DNA of 64,000 nucleotides from Pelosinus fermentans JBW45 (GTDB lineage: Bacteria > Bacillota > Negativicutes > DSM-13327), in assembly GCF_000271665.2 (NCBI RefSeq), contig NZ_CP010978.1:4633001-4697000 (forward strand), given 5' to 3'. The notes under the pieces were generated by a model, which worked only from the letters and a program-made list of their open reading frames with translations, ran no database searches and was not told the DNA's origin. How positions within the stretch are numbered: position 1 is the stretch's first letter; the number at the start of each line of letters is the position of its first letter. A program made the position numbers and the translations under genes. Of the stretch, positions 7,187-15,862 are shown piece by piece.

Positions 7187-9826
7187 TCACTTTGTCCCGT
7201 CGAAGAAATTCTCCACCCAGGCGTCGCTTTCGAAGCTGAAGAACTGCGAGCGTCCCAGCATTAGGATTTCGCCGTCGCGATAGATCGGCAGGACGAGAAA
7301 TCCCCAGCGGCGCGATTCCGTCCAGGCAAAGAACTTCACTTCGCGGTCGACAATGCTGTCGACGTCGTCCTGCGGGATATTGACGCCGTACACTTCGCAG
7401 ATTTTTTCATATTCCATCGCGCAAAATTCGCCTAACGTGCAGGCGTAGGTGAAATTATAGCGCACCTTTTCGTTCATGTCCTTGAGATAGAGCTTCAGGG
7501 TCAGATCGTCCATATTGCGCGAGATATGGCCGCAGCTTTTGCCCTTTTGCAGTCCGTGGATCAGGACAATTTCCCGGCCGGTATGTGTGTAGGCGGTGAT
7601 AATATACGGCAGCGCCGGTGTACGGCTGGTGATTTTGACGTCGGCAAAGCCGTATTTTTTGTCTTTGAGGTACTTTAAGGCGCCGTCGATGCACGTCATT
7701 TTCAGCTCGAAATCGTCGGAGAGATCGCCGGATTTGCGTTTGAATTTGATGGTCTTGCCCGGTACGAATTCTTTTAACGCGTCGCGGAAAATATCGATTT
7801 TGCAGGACTGGCCAGTAAGCTTGATCATTGTGTATTCATCAAGTTCGTGGCTGTCATACATCTCGTCCATAAATTTGTGGACGACGCCGTAAATGTCGGC
7901 CCGCAGAATGAGCATGATGTCAAAGATGCTGAAATACACTTCGGGAAATTCCTTGACGGTTACGAGTTCTTTGCCCTGCATCGCCGTTAGTTTCCATTTG
8001 TCGACGAAGAGCATGGTGGCCGACGGTTCGCTCTTTTTGTGGCAGGACAAGCCGACGCGCAGCGTGCCGACTTTGTTGTAGAATTCTTTTTTGATGCGCT
8101 CGGCGGTAGAAAAAAGAAAATAGAAGTTGTTTTTCACCTTGTAATAGTCGGTGCGGCTGAGCTTTTCCCAGTCGCGGAATTTCGTCGGCAAGAACGTTTC
8201 GGCTCCGGCATAGGCGGCGTCGAATTGTTCGTAAATTTTACGCGGACCGTATTCGTCCACATACCGGAACACGTCGAGGTCGAAGGTATTCAAAAGGTCA
8301 TTGATGTCCGGGATGTCCTCCTGACGGTCCCGCGGCGCCAGCGCTTTGTACAACCGTATTTTTAAAAGCTGCAGGATGCGGAAGGTCAGGTTGTTGCCGC
8401 CGAAGTCGGTATCGCCGTTTTCATAGGCGGTTTCGATGTCGATTTTATAGGAGACGCGTTGCGTGCTGACGCGGAAGCTGCAGGAGGATAAGTCGGTCGT
8501 GCCGCCGCCGCAGTCAATGATGAGCGCTTTATACGTCGTATTTTCCTGGGCGCTCTTTTGCGTGATCATTTCGGAGATGGTATTGTAGAGCACGGCGATT
8601 CCCTCATCGAGCATATCGTCTTTTTCCACGGCGTATTCGGGCAGGATTTCGGCGAACAACGCCTGAAACAGGTATTTTTGCTTGACAGGGCTGGAAATAT
8701 GTACGGCCTGGATATCGCATTTGAAGCGGTTTTTCATGGCTTCGACAATATGGCGGAAATACGCTTTCAGAATGTCCTTGCGTTTGACAAAAGCGCGCCG
8801 GCCCTGTTTGTCGATGATTTCCTCGCTCTTTTCATAGTCGCCGATCCAGCGCTTGATGTCATAGAAAACGCAAAAGCCTTCGTCGATATAGCTGGAATTG
8901 GCCAGTTTTACGGCATCATAGCCGAACAGGTATTCTGGCTCCATTCCGCCATTGATCGCCAGAACGCTGACCACGCTTGGCAGGAGCGTCGTCTCATGAT
9001 AGTCCTGGGTGCTATCGTAGAATACGGCGTAATTGACGTCGTTTTCCAGGAGACCGAGCTGTCCTGGCTCCAAGTCGGTGCGTTCGAAATAGAGGCTGTC
9101 CAAATACACGCCGGCCGTGGTACTCGTGGTGCCAAAGTCGATGGCAATCGGCATGGTAAGCGACACTGGCTTTTTTACCATAAAGTCTAAGAGCGGCACG
9201 CGATAGACGATCAGGTGCTGCGGCATATAGGCGTAATCGCCGCTGTAAATGCGGTGCAGCATTTCGGAGCTCGCCTTGTTCATGCACAGCAGGCTGTAGT
9301 TCTTGATTTGGGCTTCGCTGCAGGGCATTCCGGCCCCTTTGGTCAGATACAGGGATTTTTTGCCGCCGCCTTTCGTCTCAACATTCAGGATACCGCACAG
9401 GCAAAAGTCGGCACTGACGATCAAGGCGTTCGTCCCAGCCAGTTTGGCATGATATTTAATGGTCAGTTCATCATAGTAGTCGAGGGACAGCCCTTCATAG
9501 ACGACAATTTTAGCGCTGCAGTCCGGCCGGATGTCCGTTTCGTAGTGGATCTGAACCCTGGAAATCACGTTTTGCAAAGCCGCGTACCCTTCTTCGTTGT
9601 ACGTTTTGATCAAAAGGTTCTCATCCGCACCGCGATACCTTAGAATGACGCGAATCAGATCGTCCTTGTCGAGCGGGCTTACCACTCCGTGAATGATCTT
9701 TTCCCGCCGGCAGATTTCCCGGAGTTGGTGCCCCGTCATCAGTTCCAGGTCGCGTTTATAATAGCAGTTTTGCATTTTTTTGATCGCATTGCCATCAATA
9801 TTCAAGGTATAACCGTATTTATCCAT
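7187..9826 (-). CDS. Hsp70/actin-like ATPase with N-terminal SAP-like domain
   Basis: 879 aa from the ATG with a GGAGG site; the frame stays open upstream but that extension is not plausible coding sequence. Residues about 28-68 resemble a SAP/HeH helix-extension-helix (LMTGHQLREICRREKI...DKDDLIRVILRYRG). The ATPase part starts at IDFGTTST (229-236, phosphate-1 loop) and has the second phosphate loop DCGGGTTD at 438-445, as in Hsp70 and actin-fold proteins. No classic DnaK substrate domain is recognisable in the last 300 residues. It lies in the same operon as a J-domain protein, which suggests a dedicated chaperone pair for assembling or resetting the system or folding cargo (inference). Confidence 0.8.
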   Translation of the reverse strand: MDKYGYTLNIDGNAIKKMQNCYYKRDLELMTGHQLREICRREKIIHGVVSPLDKDDLIRVILRYRGADENLLIKTYNEEGYAALQNVISRVQIHYETDIRPDCSAKIVVYEGLSLDYYDELTIKYHAKLAGTNALIVSADFCLCGILNVETKGGGKKSLYLTKGAGMPCSEAQIKNYSLLCMNKASSEMLHRIYSGDYAYMPQHLIVYRVPLLDFMVKKPVSLTMPIAIDFGTTSTTAGVYLDSLYFERTDLEPGQLGLLENDVNYAVFYDSTQDYHETTLLPSVVSVLAINGGMEPEYLFGYDAVKLANSSYIDEGFCVFYDIKRWIGDYEKSEEIIDKQGRRAFVKRKDILKAYFRHIVEAMKNRFKCDIQAVHISSPVKQKYLFQALFAEILPEYAVEKDDMLDEGIAVLYNTISEMITQKSAQENTTYKALIIDCGGGTTDLSSCSFRVSTQRVSYKIDIETAYENGDTDFGGNNLTFRILQLLKIRLYKALAPRDRQEDIPDINDLLNTFDLDVFRYVDEYGPRKIYEQFDAAYAGAETFLPTKFRDWEKLSRTDYYKVKNNFYFLFSTAERIKKEFYNKVGTLRVGLSCHKKSEPSATMLFVDKWKLTAMQGKELVTVKEFPEVYFSIFDIMLILRADIYGVVHKFMDEMYDSHELDEYTMIKLTGQSCKIDIFRDALKEFVPGKTIKFKRKSGDLSDDFELKMTCIDGALKYLKDKKYGFADVKITSRTPALPYIITAYTHTGREIVLIHGLQKGKSCGHISRNMDDLTLKLYLKDMNEKVRYNFTYACTLGEFCAMEYEKICEVYGVNIPQDDVDSIVDREVKFFAWTESRRWGFLVLPIYRDGEILMLGRSQFFSFESDAWVENFFDGTK

Positions 9827-9902
9827 AAAGTATAGCCTCCATAAGACTGCAGACTTGGGACTTGAGCGAAACCATCCGTTCCCGCTCAGGGTCTGACGTC
9901 GG

Positions 9903-11888
9903 TTACTGCGGCAGCGCCGACATAATCGCGGCGTCGGCGTCGATTCGGTCGAGAATGGTCTTGATCTCGTCCGCTTTCGCCTGGTTGCCAAGGGCTAGGT
10001 AGAGCTGCTGCGCTTGGCGGTACGCCTGTTTGGCGGCCGTGTATTCTTTCTGCGCGTAGAGTTCGCCGGCCTGGTCTTGTGCCGCCGCGGCGTCGGCCCT
10101 TTGCTGGTCGAGGGCTTGTTGCTTGGCGGCCACATTTTGCAGTTTGCCGCTGAGGATGGCGCTCTGGGCCGTATCACCGAGCGCGGTGTACTGAGCCAGT
10201 GCCGCGTTGTAGCTGGCCGCCGCCCCGATGTAGTCGGCGTTCGCGAACGCGGCGTCACCCTGTCCGGCGAGCGCGGCGCCGGCCGTATACTCGGCAGCGT
10301 GTTTTTCCGCTTCTTTTTGCGCTGCCGCCGCGGCTTTGCCTCTGGTTTGACCGAGCTTGTCAAGCGCCGCCAGTGCTTCTTTTTTGCCGTCAGCGTCGTA
10401 GTGTGCCGCTGCCAGAGAGCGCGCGGCCAGGTATCTCTGTTCGGCCATATCCAGATCGCCGTACTCTGAGAGCGTGTCACCCTGGGTGATCAGATCACTG
10501 ATATCGCCGGTTAACCTTTGTTTGTCTTTTTTTTCCTGTTCGTCTTTTTGCTTTTGTTTGGCGTCGTACAGTTTGTCGAGTGCCGCCTGCGCCTGTACTT
10601 TTCCGTCGGCGGCGTGGATTTTGGCAGCAAATGCTTTGGCCCGCAGGTAGTACACTTCCGCCTGGCCGAAGTCGCCTTGTTCCATAGCTTTGTCGCCGAG
10701 ATTGATGAAGTCAGCTACCGTCAGGTTGTCTTCGGCGCTCGAAATCCGGCGGTTGATGTACGCCTCGCCGAGTTTGTCGGCGTAGCGGGACCGTTCCAGT
10801 GCCGTCTGATAGCCTTGATACGCATCTTCGAATTTCTGGTTCTGGTAGGTATCGTCGGCCGTGATCACGCTTTCAATCAGCCGCAGATAGTTATTAAGCT
10901 GCTGGATTTTTTCCTTGTCTTTGAGATTTTCCGCCTGCTGCAGGGCTTTTTTCACTTCTTCCCGGGCCCGGATGTAGTTGTTGTCCTGGATGCAGGCAAT
11001 GGTGCTGTCCGCCCTGAGGTTCATTTCGTCCACTTTGTCTTTGTGCCGGCTGTACAGGACGTAGGCAATAATACTCACAATGAGGAGCACAATAACGACA
11101 ATAATCGCTATCTTGATTATGCGTTTGCGGCGGCGATCGCGGTTGGGGTCTGTGAAGATTTTGTTGATAAAGACGGCCGCCATCGTGTAGTTGTCAAGGT
11201 TCGGCGGCTGCTTCGACAGCAGCATTTCTTCGGTGTTGTTCAGCGGTTCCTGGGGATCGTCAGTCGTCTCGGAAAAGATGTCGTCGATGTCGGCCTCGTC
11301 AAGGTTTTCCCAGATGCCGCGCGTATACAGCACGGCGATGTCGCCGTTCATGAGCTTCAGCTTGCCGGATATGTGCGGACGGAAGTCTTTTTCCTGTCCG
11401 AGATAGGTATAGAGGTTATGCCTTTCTTCGTGTCTTGACAGCACGTTGGGCGTGATTTCGTCTTTTTCGACCAGGTCCTGGCTTAAGGACATGTCCTTTG
11501 ATTTTGTATTCAGCATGCCGTCGCGATATAGGCGAAAGCGCGTGTTGCCGGCGGCAGCGTAGCGTACGGCTTCATAGTCGGTGACAATCACGGTTACCGA
11601 GGCCTTGAGCACTTCGCGGCCATTCGCCTGCAGAAGATCGCGGTTGGCGCTTTCCAGGCAGGCGCGCAAGGCCCGCCGCGTCAGTGACGGACGTTCCTGA
11701 AAGTGCAGGATGACGCTCTCGACCGCCTTTTGGGCACTTTCCGACTGCGCCAGGTCCGTAATGCCGTCGGCAATGACGTAACAGGCGTAGTCGTCAAGTT
11801 CGACGAAGGCAAAATAGTCGTTGTTCGTCAGCGCCGCCCCGGCTTCCGATATAAATGCGGTTTTAAATTCACTGTTCAGCTTTTTCAT
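9903..11888 (-). CDS. Membrane-bound degenerate PP2C protein with repeat-rich C-terminus
   Basis: 661 aa from the ATG that follows an AGGGGGA site. Residues 1-245 have the PP2C-type fold, with ADGITD at 40-45 and DNYTMAAVFI at 232-241, but the usual SDG metal motif reads TRG (189-191), so a metal-binding Asp is missing and activity is doubtful. One membrane segment spans about 257-280. Residues 285-661 are helical, TPR/coiled-coil-like and very Ala/Gln/Lys-rich (GDKAMEQGDFGQAEVYYLRA repeats), placed outside the inner membrane. It could pass a signal between the phosphorylation state inside and the envelope. It follows an intact PP2C gene. Confidence 0.75.
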   Translation of the reverse strand: MKKLNSEFKTAFISEAGAALTNNDYFAFVELDDYACYVIADGITDLAQSESAQKAVESVILHFQERPSLTRRALRACLESANRDLLQANGREVLKASVTVIVTDYEAVRYAAAGNTRFRLYRDGMLNTKSKDMSLSQDLVEKDEITPNVLSRHEERHNLYTYLGQEKDFRPHISGKLKLMNGDIAVLYTRGIWENLDEADIDDIFSETTDDPQEPLNNTEEMLLSKQPPNLDNYTMAAVFINKIFTDPNRDRRRKRIIKIAIIVVIVLLIVSIIAYVLYSRHKDKVDEMNLRADSTIACIQDNNYIRAREEVKKALQQAENLKDKEKIQQLNNYLRLIESVITADDTYQNQKFEDAYQGYQTALERSRYADKLGEAYINRRISSAEDNLTVADFINLGDKAMEQGDFGQAEVYYLRAKAFAAKIHAADGKVQAQAALDKLYDAKQKQKDEQEKKDKQRLTGDISDLITQGDTLSEYGDLDMAEQRYLAARSLAAAHYDADGKKEALAALDKLGQTRGKAAAAAQKEAEKHAAEYTAGAALAGQGDAAFANADYIGAAASYNAALAQYTALGDTAQSAILSGKLQNVAAKQQALDQQRADAAAAQDQAGELYAQKEYTAAKQAYRQAQQLYLALGNQAKADEIKTILDRIDADAAIMSALPQ

Positions 11889-11936
11889 AGAATCCCCCTG
11901 TATGGACGTTGGACGCTGGATTTTGGCTGCCAAAGT

Positions 11937-12752
11937 CTAACATCTATAGATAACAATGCTGGCGTTGTCTTTGTCAGGCAATCTGCTGCGGTTAACGCGT
12001 TCGATAATCCGGAGCGCCTGCTGCTGCGCATCCCGGCCTTGCGCAAGCTCGTGCTCGATCTCGCGCCAAAGCAGCGTCTCGTAGATGCCGTCGCTGATAA
12101 GGACAACGGCGTCGCCGGCGCGCAGCGGCAGCGGCTGGCTGAAGAATTCAATGTCTTTAAAGCCATCCTGGCCGACGAAGTTATACAGACGGTGCCGGTC
12201 CAAGAGCTCGATCGCGCTTTTTTTTGCCAGGCTTCCTTGCAGGTATTTCTGCTGGGCCAGCACACCAATGGTATGGCCTTCGCTGACCGGCACGAGGTCG
12301 CCGCCGTGATAGACGGCGATTTTGATATTGCCGACGAGGGCGTAGTAGAGCGTATGGTCCGCAATGAGGGCCGCGGCGACGCTGGCCGAGCCGCGCCCGT
12401 CTTCCACCTTGTTCAATATAGCGCGATTGGCTGCATGAAAGGCTTTGCGGAAGTAATACTGCGGTTTTTCAAACGCCTTGTATTCTTTAAATAAGTCCAC
12501 GAATGTCTCCACGGCGACGCGCCCGGCGATTTTGCCGCCGTATTTCCTGCCCATGCCGTCGGCCAGCACCAGCAGCGTTCCCGTCTGATTTGCCAAAACG
12601 CCGTAATTGTCTTCCTGTACTTCGCGGTCGCCGATGGTCATGCACTGACCCACTCTGGTATTGCAGGCAGGCGTAAGCGTCATCCGCTTAATGACCAGGG
12701 CAATCATCGCTATGGACAGCACGAGGATAAGGGCAGCCGGTGCATGGATCAT
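11937..12752 (-). CDS. PP2C-family Ser/Thr phosphatase
   Basis: 271 aa. An N-terminal membrane anchor (residues about 5-23, ALILVLSIAMIALVI) is followed by a complete PP2C domain: GDREVQEDNYG (about 42-52), LADGMGRKYGG (about 63-73), ISDGIYET (about 213-220) and KDNASIVIY near the end, so all metal-binding Asp positions are present. The first codons overlap the stop of the upstream FHA gene by 4 bp. In T6SS loci a PppA-type phosphatase opposes a PpkA-type kinase that phosphorylates an FHA protein; here the FHA genes are adjacent but no kinase is in the window. Confidence 0.88.
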   Translation of the reverse strand: MIHAPAALILVLSIAMIALVIKRMTLTPACNTRVGQCMTIGDREVQEDNYGVLANQTGTLLVLADGMGRKYGGKIAGRVAVETFVDLFKEYKAFEKPQYYFRKAFHAANRAILNKVEDGRGSASVAAALIADHTLYYALVGNIKIAVYHGGDLVPVSEGHTIGVLAQQKYLQGSLAKKSAIELLDRHRLYNFVGQDGFKDIEFFSQPLPLRAGDAVVLISDGIYETLLWREIEHELAQGRDAQQQALRIIERVNRSRLPDKDNASIVIYRC

Positions 12753-13294
12753 GCTTTTGCTCCCGCAGCGCTGTTTTCCGTATCTTTCGGCTTCTTCACA
12801 TCTTCCCAGTTAAATTGCTCGCCGCAGAACGGGATAAAGAGGAATTTGCTGTCGCCCAGTTCGATAACATCATATGTATTTAACACTTTCGGCGTATAGA
12901 CGGCGTCGCCCTGATGGTAGACGATGCCGTTCGATTCGCCCGGCAAGAGCACCATTTCTTTTTTCTTGGGGTCAAAAACGATGATGCCGTGATTACGGCG
13001 CGAAATTTTGTTGTCACCGAGAATTTGAATGTCCATATCGTCAGCGCGGCCGATAAAGTTTTTGCCGGTCTTAATCTTGTAGTCCTTGCCCTGCCGCGGC
13101 CCCGAAATACAAACGATCCAGCCGCAGACAGGCTGCACGTCTTCTAAAAACAGCAGTTCTTCCACATCTACGTCCGTCTGGCCAGTTTCCTTTTTTTCTT
13201 TGGTAGCCGTCTCGATATTGCAGTACGGGCAGACGGTTCCGTAGCGACGGGAACTAAACATATGCCCGTTTTGGCAGCGAATTAAATTGCTCAT
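12749..13294 (-). CDS. FHA-domain protein with N-terminal zinc ribbon
   Basis: 181 aa. Residues 7-26 form a small zinc-ribbon-like module (CQNGHMF...CPYC). An acidic linker leads to an FHA domain of about residues 60-160 with the hallmark GRADD (phosphothreonine-side loop), NKISRRNHGIIVF (Ser-Arg-Arg-x-His) and SNGIVY. FHA domains bind phosphothreonine. It overlaps the phosphatase gene by 4 bp and follows the second FHA gene, so it probably reads phosphorylation in the CIS regulatory circuit. Cytoplasmic, no membrane segment. Confidence 0.88.
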   Translation of the reverse strand: MSNLIRCQNGHMFSSRRYGTVCPYCNIETATKEKKETGQTDVDVEELLFLEDVQPVCGWIVCISGPRQGKDYKIKTGKNFIGRADDMDIQILGDNKISRRNHGIIVFDPKKKEMVLLPGESNGIVYHQGDAVYTPKVLNTYDVIELGDSKFLFIPFCGEQFNWEDVKKPKDTENSAAGAKA

Positions 13295-13332
13295 ACGATT
13301 CCTTCTTTCTCTAATGTTTTATCTTGAGTGCT

Positions 13333-13878
13333 TTATCTTGCCAGCAGTTTGGTCAGGCCGACGATGATGACGTCGCCCGCGTCCAGCTTGCACGGCTGGT
13401 CGGCGGCAAGCTTGTATTTCCGGTCGTCGGCTTTTTTTTGCAGTACGACACCGTTTTTCGAGCCCAGATCTTCGATGTACCAGTGGTTGTCGGCGTAATT
13501 TAAAACCGCATGCTCGATGTCGATCATCGAGGCGTAGACGCTCTGGTTCAGGTTAATATCCACATGGTTTTCTTTGATGTCCTTGCCGATTACCAGGGCC
13601 GTCTTGCCAAACATATCCCAGGCAGCAATGGGTTTTTCCTCTTCATTGAGGAGTAACAGTTCCGTGATGGCACCGCCCTCCGGAACCGGCGTTTCCTGCA
13701 CTGCCCGCTCTTTGGCGACGGCCGTCAGATAAAAGGCCAGGAAGGCGATAAGGCCGCTGCCGGCGCAAACAGCAATATATATACCGATGGGCGCGTCTTC
13801 CATCCCGTACAGTGCAATCAGGGCGACCAGACCGCACAGGATCGCGATGACCAGGTCGATATTTTTTTTCTTATCCAT
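13333..13878 (-). CDS. Membrane-anchored FHA-domain protein
   Basis: 181 aa. Two membrane segments lie at about residues 9-25 and 32-52 with a short external loop, then a C-terminal FHA domain (about 85-178) with GKDIKENHVDI, a SMIDIEHAVL stretch (Ser/His positions shifted from the canonical SRxH) and DLGSKNGVVL, the classic strand-turn of FHA. It would display a phosphothreonine reader on the inner face of the membrane. It starts 12 bp after the J-domain gene and could recruit phosphorylated partners to the apparatus base. Confidence 0.87.
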   Translation of the reverse strand: MDKKKNIDLVIAILCGLVALIALYGMEDAPIGIYIAVCAGSGLIAFLAFYLTAVAKERAVQETPVPEGGAITELLLLNEEEKPIAAWDMFGKTALVIGKDIKENHVDINLNQSVYASMIDIEHAVLNYADNHWYIEDLGSKNGVVLQKKADDRKYKLAADQPCKLDAGDVIIVGLTKLLAR

Positions 13879-13890
13879 TGATACACCTCC

Positions 13891-14343
13891 TCACTTTTTG
13901 AAGTCGGAAAAGAAGCTTTCGAACATGACTGTCGTATCGAGCGGGTTTTTCTTTTTTTTGGCGTTGACGTTGAGTTTTTCCTCGCGCGTAACCTTGCCCG
14001 TCTGCGGATCGAAGCCGAAGTAACGTTCAAAGCTGCCTTGCATGCCTTGCGCCATATTGGCAATGTCAAACGCGCCGCCGGCCGGCGCGCCGGCGGACTG
14101 CCGCCGGGGCTCTTTAGCCGCTGCGGCCGTTTTTTGCGCTGCCTCATCGTAGGACCGGCGCGCTTGTTTGTCGCTTAGAATCCGGTAGGCTTCGCCGACC
14201 TCCTTGAATTTTTGCCCCGCCGCCGGATTGTTCCGGTTGACGTCCGGATGATATTTTTTGGCAAGTTTCCGGTACGCCTTTTTGATCTCGTCTTCGCCAG
14301 CGTCCTTTGACACTCCCAATATTGCATAAGGATTCAGATTCAT
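13891..14343 (-). CDS. J-domain (DnaJ-like) protein of the CIS operon
   Basis: 150 aa. Residues 1-68 are a J domain with [26 protein letters not shown] and the HPD motif needed to stimulate Hsp70 ATPases. The remainder is low-complexity and basic with no G/F region or zinc fingers, so this is a class C J-protein. It is not next to dnaK; its natural partner would be the Hsp70-like ATPase further down the same operon. It is the first gene after an intrinsic-terminator-like hairpin that separates it from the tube gene. Confidence 0.88.
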
Positions 14344-14373
14344 TTTGTCACTCGCTTTCGTCAGTCAATTTAG

Positions 14374-14404
14374 AAAAGGCGTGTCCGACCGGGACACGCC
14401 TTTT
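14374..14404 (-). terminator. Hairpin between tube gene and dnaJ-like gene
   Basis: Perfect 13-bp stem (AAAAGGCGTGTCC and its complement) with a 5-base loop. On the minus strand it is followed by only a broken T-run (CTTTTCTAAATT), so it is probably a leaky terminator or mRNA-stabilising end. It would let the tube protein be made in excess over the regulatory and baseplate genes downstream. Confidence 0.7.
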
Positions 14405-14412
14405 CGTTTTTC

Positions 14413-14838
14413 TTAGGCAGGGTATCCGCCTTCTACGGTAACGTTCGCAAACTTGTCCTTCTTCTGACGGAGCGCCAGCATGAAGGTGCCTGTGCCGTCC
14501 ACATCGCCGTATTTTTCTTGGTAATCGACGACAAACGCATTGGGAAAGTGGTATTTTCGTTCGATTACGCCTGCCGCGGTCAGTTCGATGGTGACTTTGC
14601 GGTAACAATCGGCTTTTTCCGCCGGTACGACGGACCACAATGCCATTTTGCGCGTGCTGTCGTCGGGGTCGCCGTCGGTGGCGGCGAGAATTTTGCCGAT
14701 GATGACGAGGCCTGTGCCCACGTCTTTGGTGCGCGCATTGGAGTCGAGTGGAATTTCCGTCGTGAATTGTACGCTTTTGGTGCATTCCGGCGGAATGTCA
14801 AACGGTTCCTGTCCTTCGATTTTGATTCTAAATGCCAT
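14413..14838 (-). CDS. Hcp-like tube protein, paralogue 1
   Basis: 141 aa. The chain has the Hcp/phage-tube character of strands with one helix: a central ITAAGVIERKYHFPNAFVVDY segment (charged residues, then FPNAFVV) followed by YQEKYGDVDGTGTFML and a strand-rich end. The second tube gene 1 kb upstream shares its plan and many positions (SNAR, W..VP.EKADCYR, PDAFV). Tube proteins stack as hexamers inside the sheath and are expelled on firing. A strong hairpin follows the gene, which fits high production. The tube call rests on these patterns plus the neighbouring sheath and spike genes. Confidence 0.7.
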   Translation of the reverse strand: MAFRIKIEGQEPFDIPPECTKSVQFTTEIPLDSNARTKDVGTGLVIIGKILAATDGDPDDSTRKMALWSVVPAEKADCYRKVTIELTAAGVIERKYHFPNAFVVDYQEKYGDVDGTGTFMLALRQKKDKFANVTVEGGYPA

Positions 14839-14870
14839 ATTGTTTCACCCTTCCTTTACTTTTTAAATTA

Positions 14871-15437
14871 CTACCAGGGAAAGTTCTGTTTTCCCCATTC
14901 GCTCTCAAACATCGATTTCGCTTTTTCATATTCATCTGGTTCTTTGTTTTGTTCATCCCATTGCGTCTTATGGCGTCCACTGAGAATTTCAACGCCGAAA
15001 TGATTCACAATTGGAAAGGCGTGGAGCTTCACCCCGCTGAGACGTGCGGTATGACCAAGAAAAGTTATCTGTTGTTCAGCAATTCCGGCTTCTCTCATCG
15101 CAGCCTCGACATAATCTACGCAAGAATTGCCAATGCCAATATAAGAGCCAAAACTGCCCAACAATGTTTGCTGGCAATATTCCCGCACTTTGCTATAGGT
15201 CTCTGCCGTAATCGGAAACGATTCTTGAGTAGCTCTAATTTTGTAATGATAGGGATCGTCTGTAACTACTCGTCCATTTTTAGTAAATGCGTGGTCTGGT
15301 TCGGATGGTTGAAATCCATAATGCTCTTCTAAACCCTTTTGATGATCATCCAAGCTAATCCACATATGACCAACCTTTGATTCATCGGAAAATGGCGGCG
15401 CAATATATACTGTCAGCGTATACCGATTTTCACTCAC
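14871..15437 (-). CDS. Putative papain-like (permuted NlpC/P60) CIS effector
   Basis: 188 aa, GTG start behind GGGGGGAGG. A GHMWISL motif at 23-29 and NSCVDYV at 104-110 give a His-before-Cys order, as in circularly permuted papain-like folds that are common in secreted toxins (GHxWI...NxCxxY). The hydrolysed bond is unknown; amide, peptidoglycan or lipid bonds are all possible. The gene overlaps the upstream small membrane-protein gene by 8 bp and both sit between the two tube genes. Its DNA is visibly AT-richer than both flanks, which suggests recent arrival. No signal peptide, so delivery through the tube is plausible. Confidence 0.6.
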   Translation of the reverse strand: MSENRYTLTVYIAPPFSDESKVGHMWISLDDHQKGLEEHYGFQPSEPDHAFTKNGRVVTDDPYHYKIRATQESFPITAETYSKVREYCQQTLLGSFGSYIGIGNSCVDYVEAAMREAGIAEQQITFLGHTARLSGVKLHAFPIVNHFGVEILSGRHKTQWDEQNKEPDEYEKAKSMFESEWGKQNFPW

Positions 15438-15846
15438 GCCTCCCCCCTCCTTCCTTTATGCGGCGCACCACTATAGTGGGAGGTATCGCAAAAGCTAAAA
15501 ATATCAGAGCATTTACTACAGCTTCCTCAATATACATTTGATGCGTATAGTGTAAAGTATTCTGCAAATCCTCAAAACTCCTGTGATAACTATGCACAAA
15601 ACTGACTGTTGTTACACTGAATATAGTTATTGGAATAAATTTCCAATAATACCGTAATGATAGAACGCTTGCTGTCATTGTTACGATGGAGACAGTGACC
15701 AGGATGGATAATATCCCGCCATCTTTCCCGGTGTGCGTTATCCGATAGGCATTCCAAACCGGATCGAAATAAAACACCAGCATAGATACCAGCAGGACAA
15801 TTGCCGCATCCCACAGCCAATGATGTTCAGAAAGAAATTCTTTCAT
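15430..15846 (-). CDS. Small membrane protein, candidate immunity protein
   Basis: 138 aa with four predicted membrane segments (about 12-27, 43-62, 66-84 and 108-128) and a charged C-terminal tail (RRIKEGGGRRE). The gene overlaps the effector candidate by 8 bp and shares its lower GC content. A polytopic membrane protein coupled to a papain-like toxin candidate is the typical shape of an immunity gene that guards the envelope. No family was recognised, so this call is inference from gene order and composition. Confidence 0.5.
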   Translation of the reverse strand: MKEFLSEHHWLWDAAIVLLVSMLVFYFDPVWNAYRITHTGKDGGILSILVTVSIVTMTASVLSLRYYWKFIPITIFSVTTVSFVHSYHRSFEDLQNTLHYTHQMYIEEAVVNALIFLAFAIPPTIVVRRIKEGGGRRE

Positions 15847-15862
15847 TTTACCGTCCCTTCTG

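Noticed and set aside
10518-11438. A 306-codon plus-strand frame opposite the membrane PP2C gene
   Set aside because: Low-complexity hydrophobic translation typical of antisense to Lys/Asp-rich coding sequence; the minus-strand protein is clearly real.
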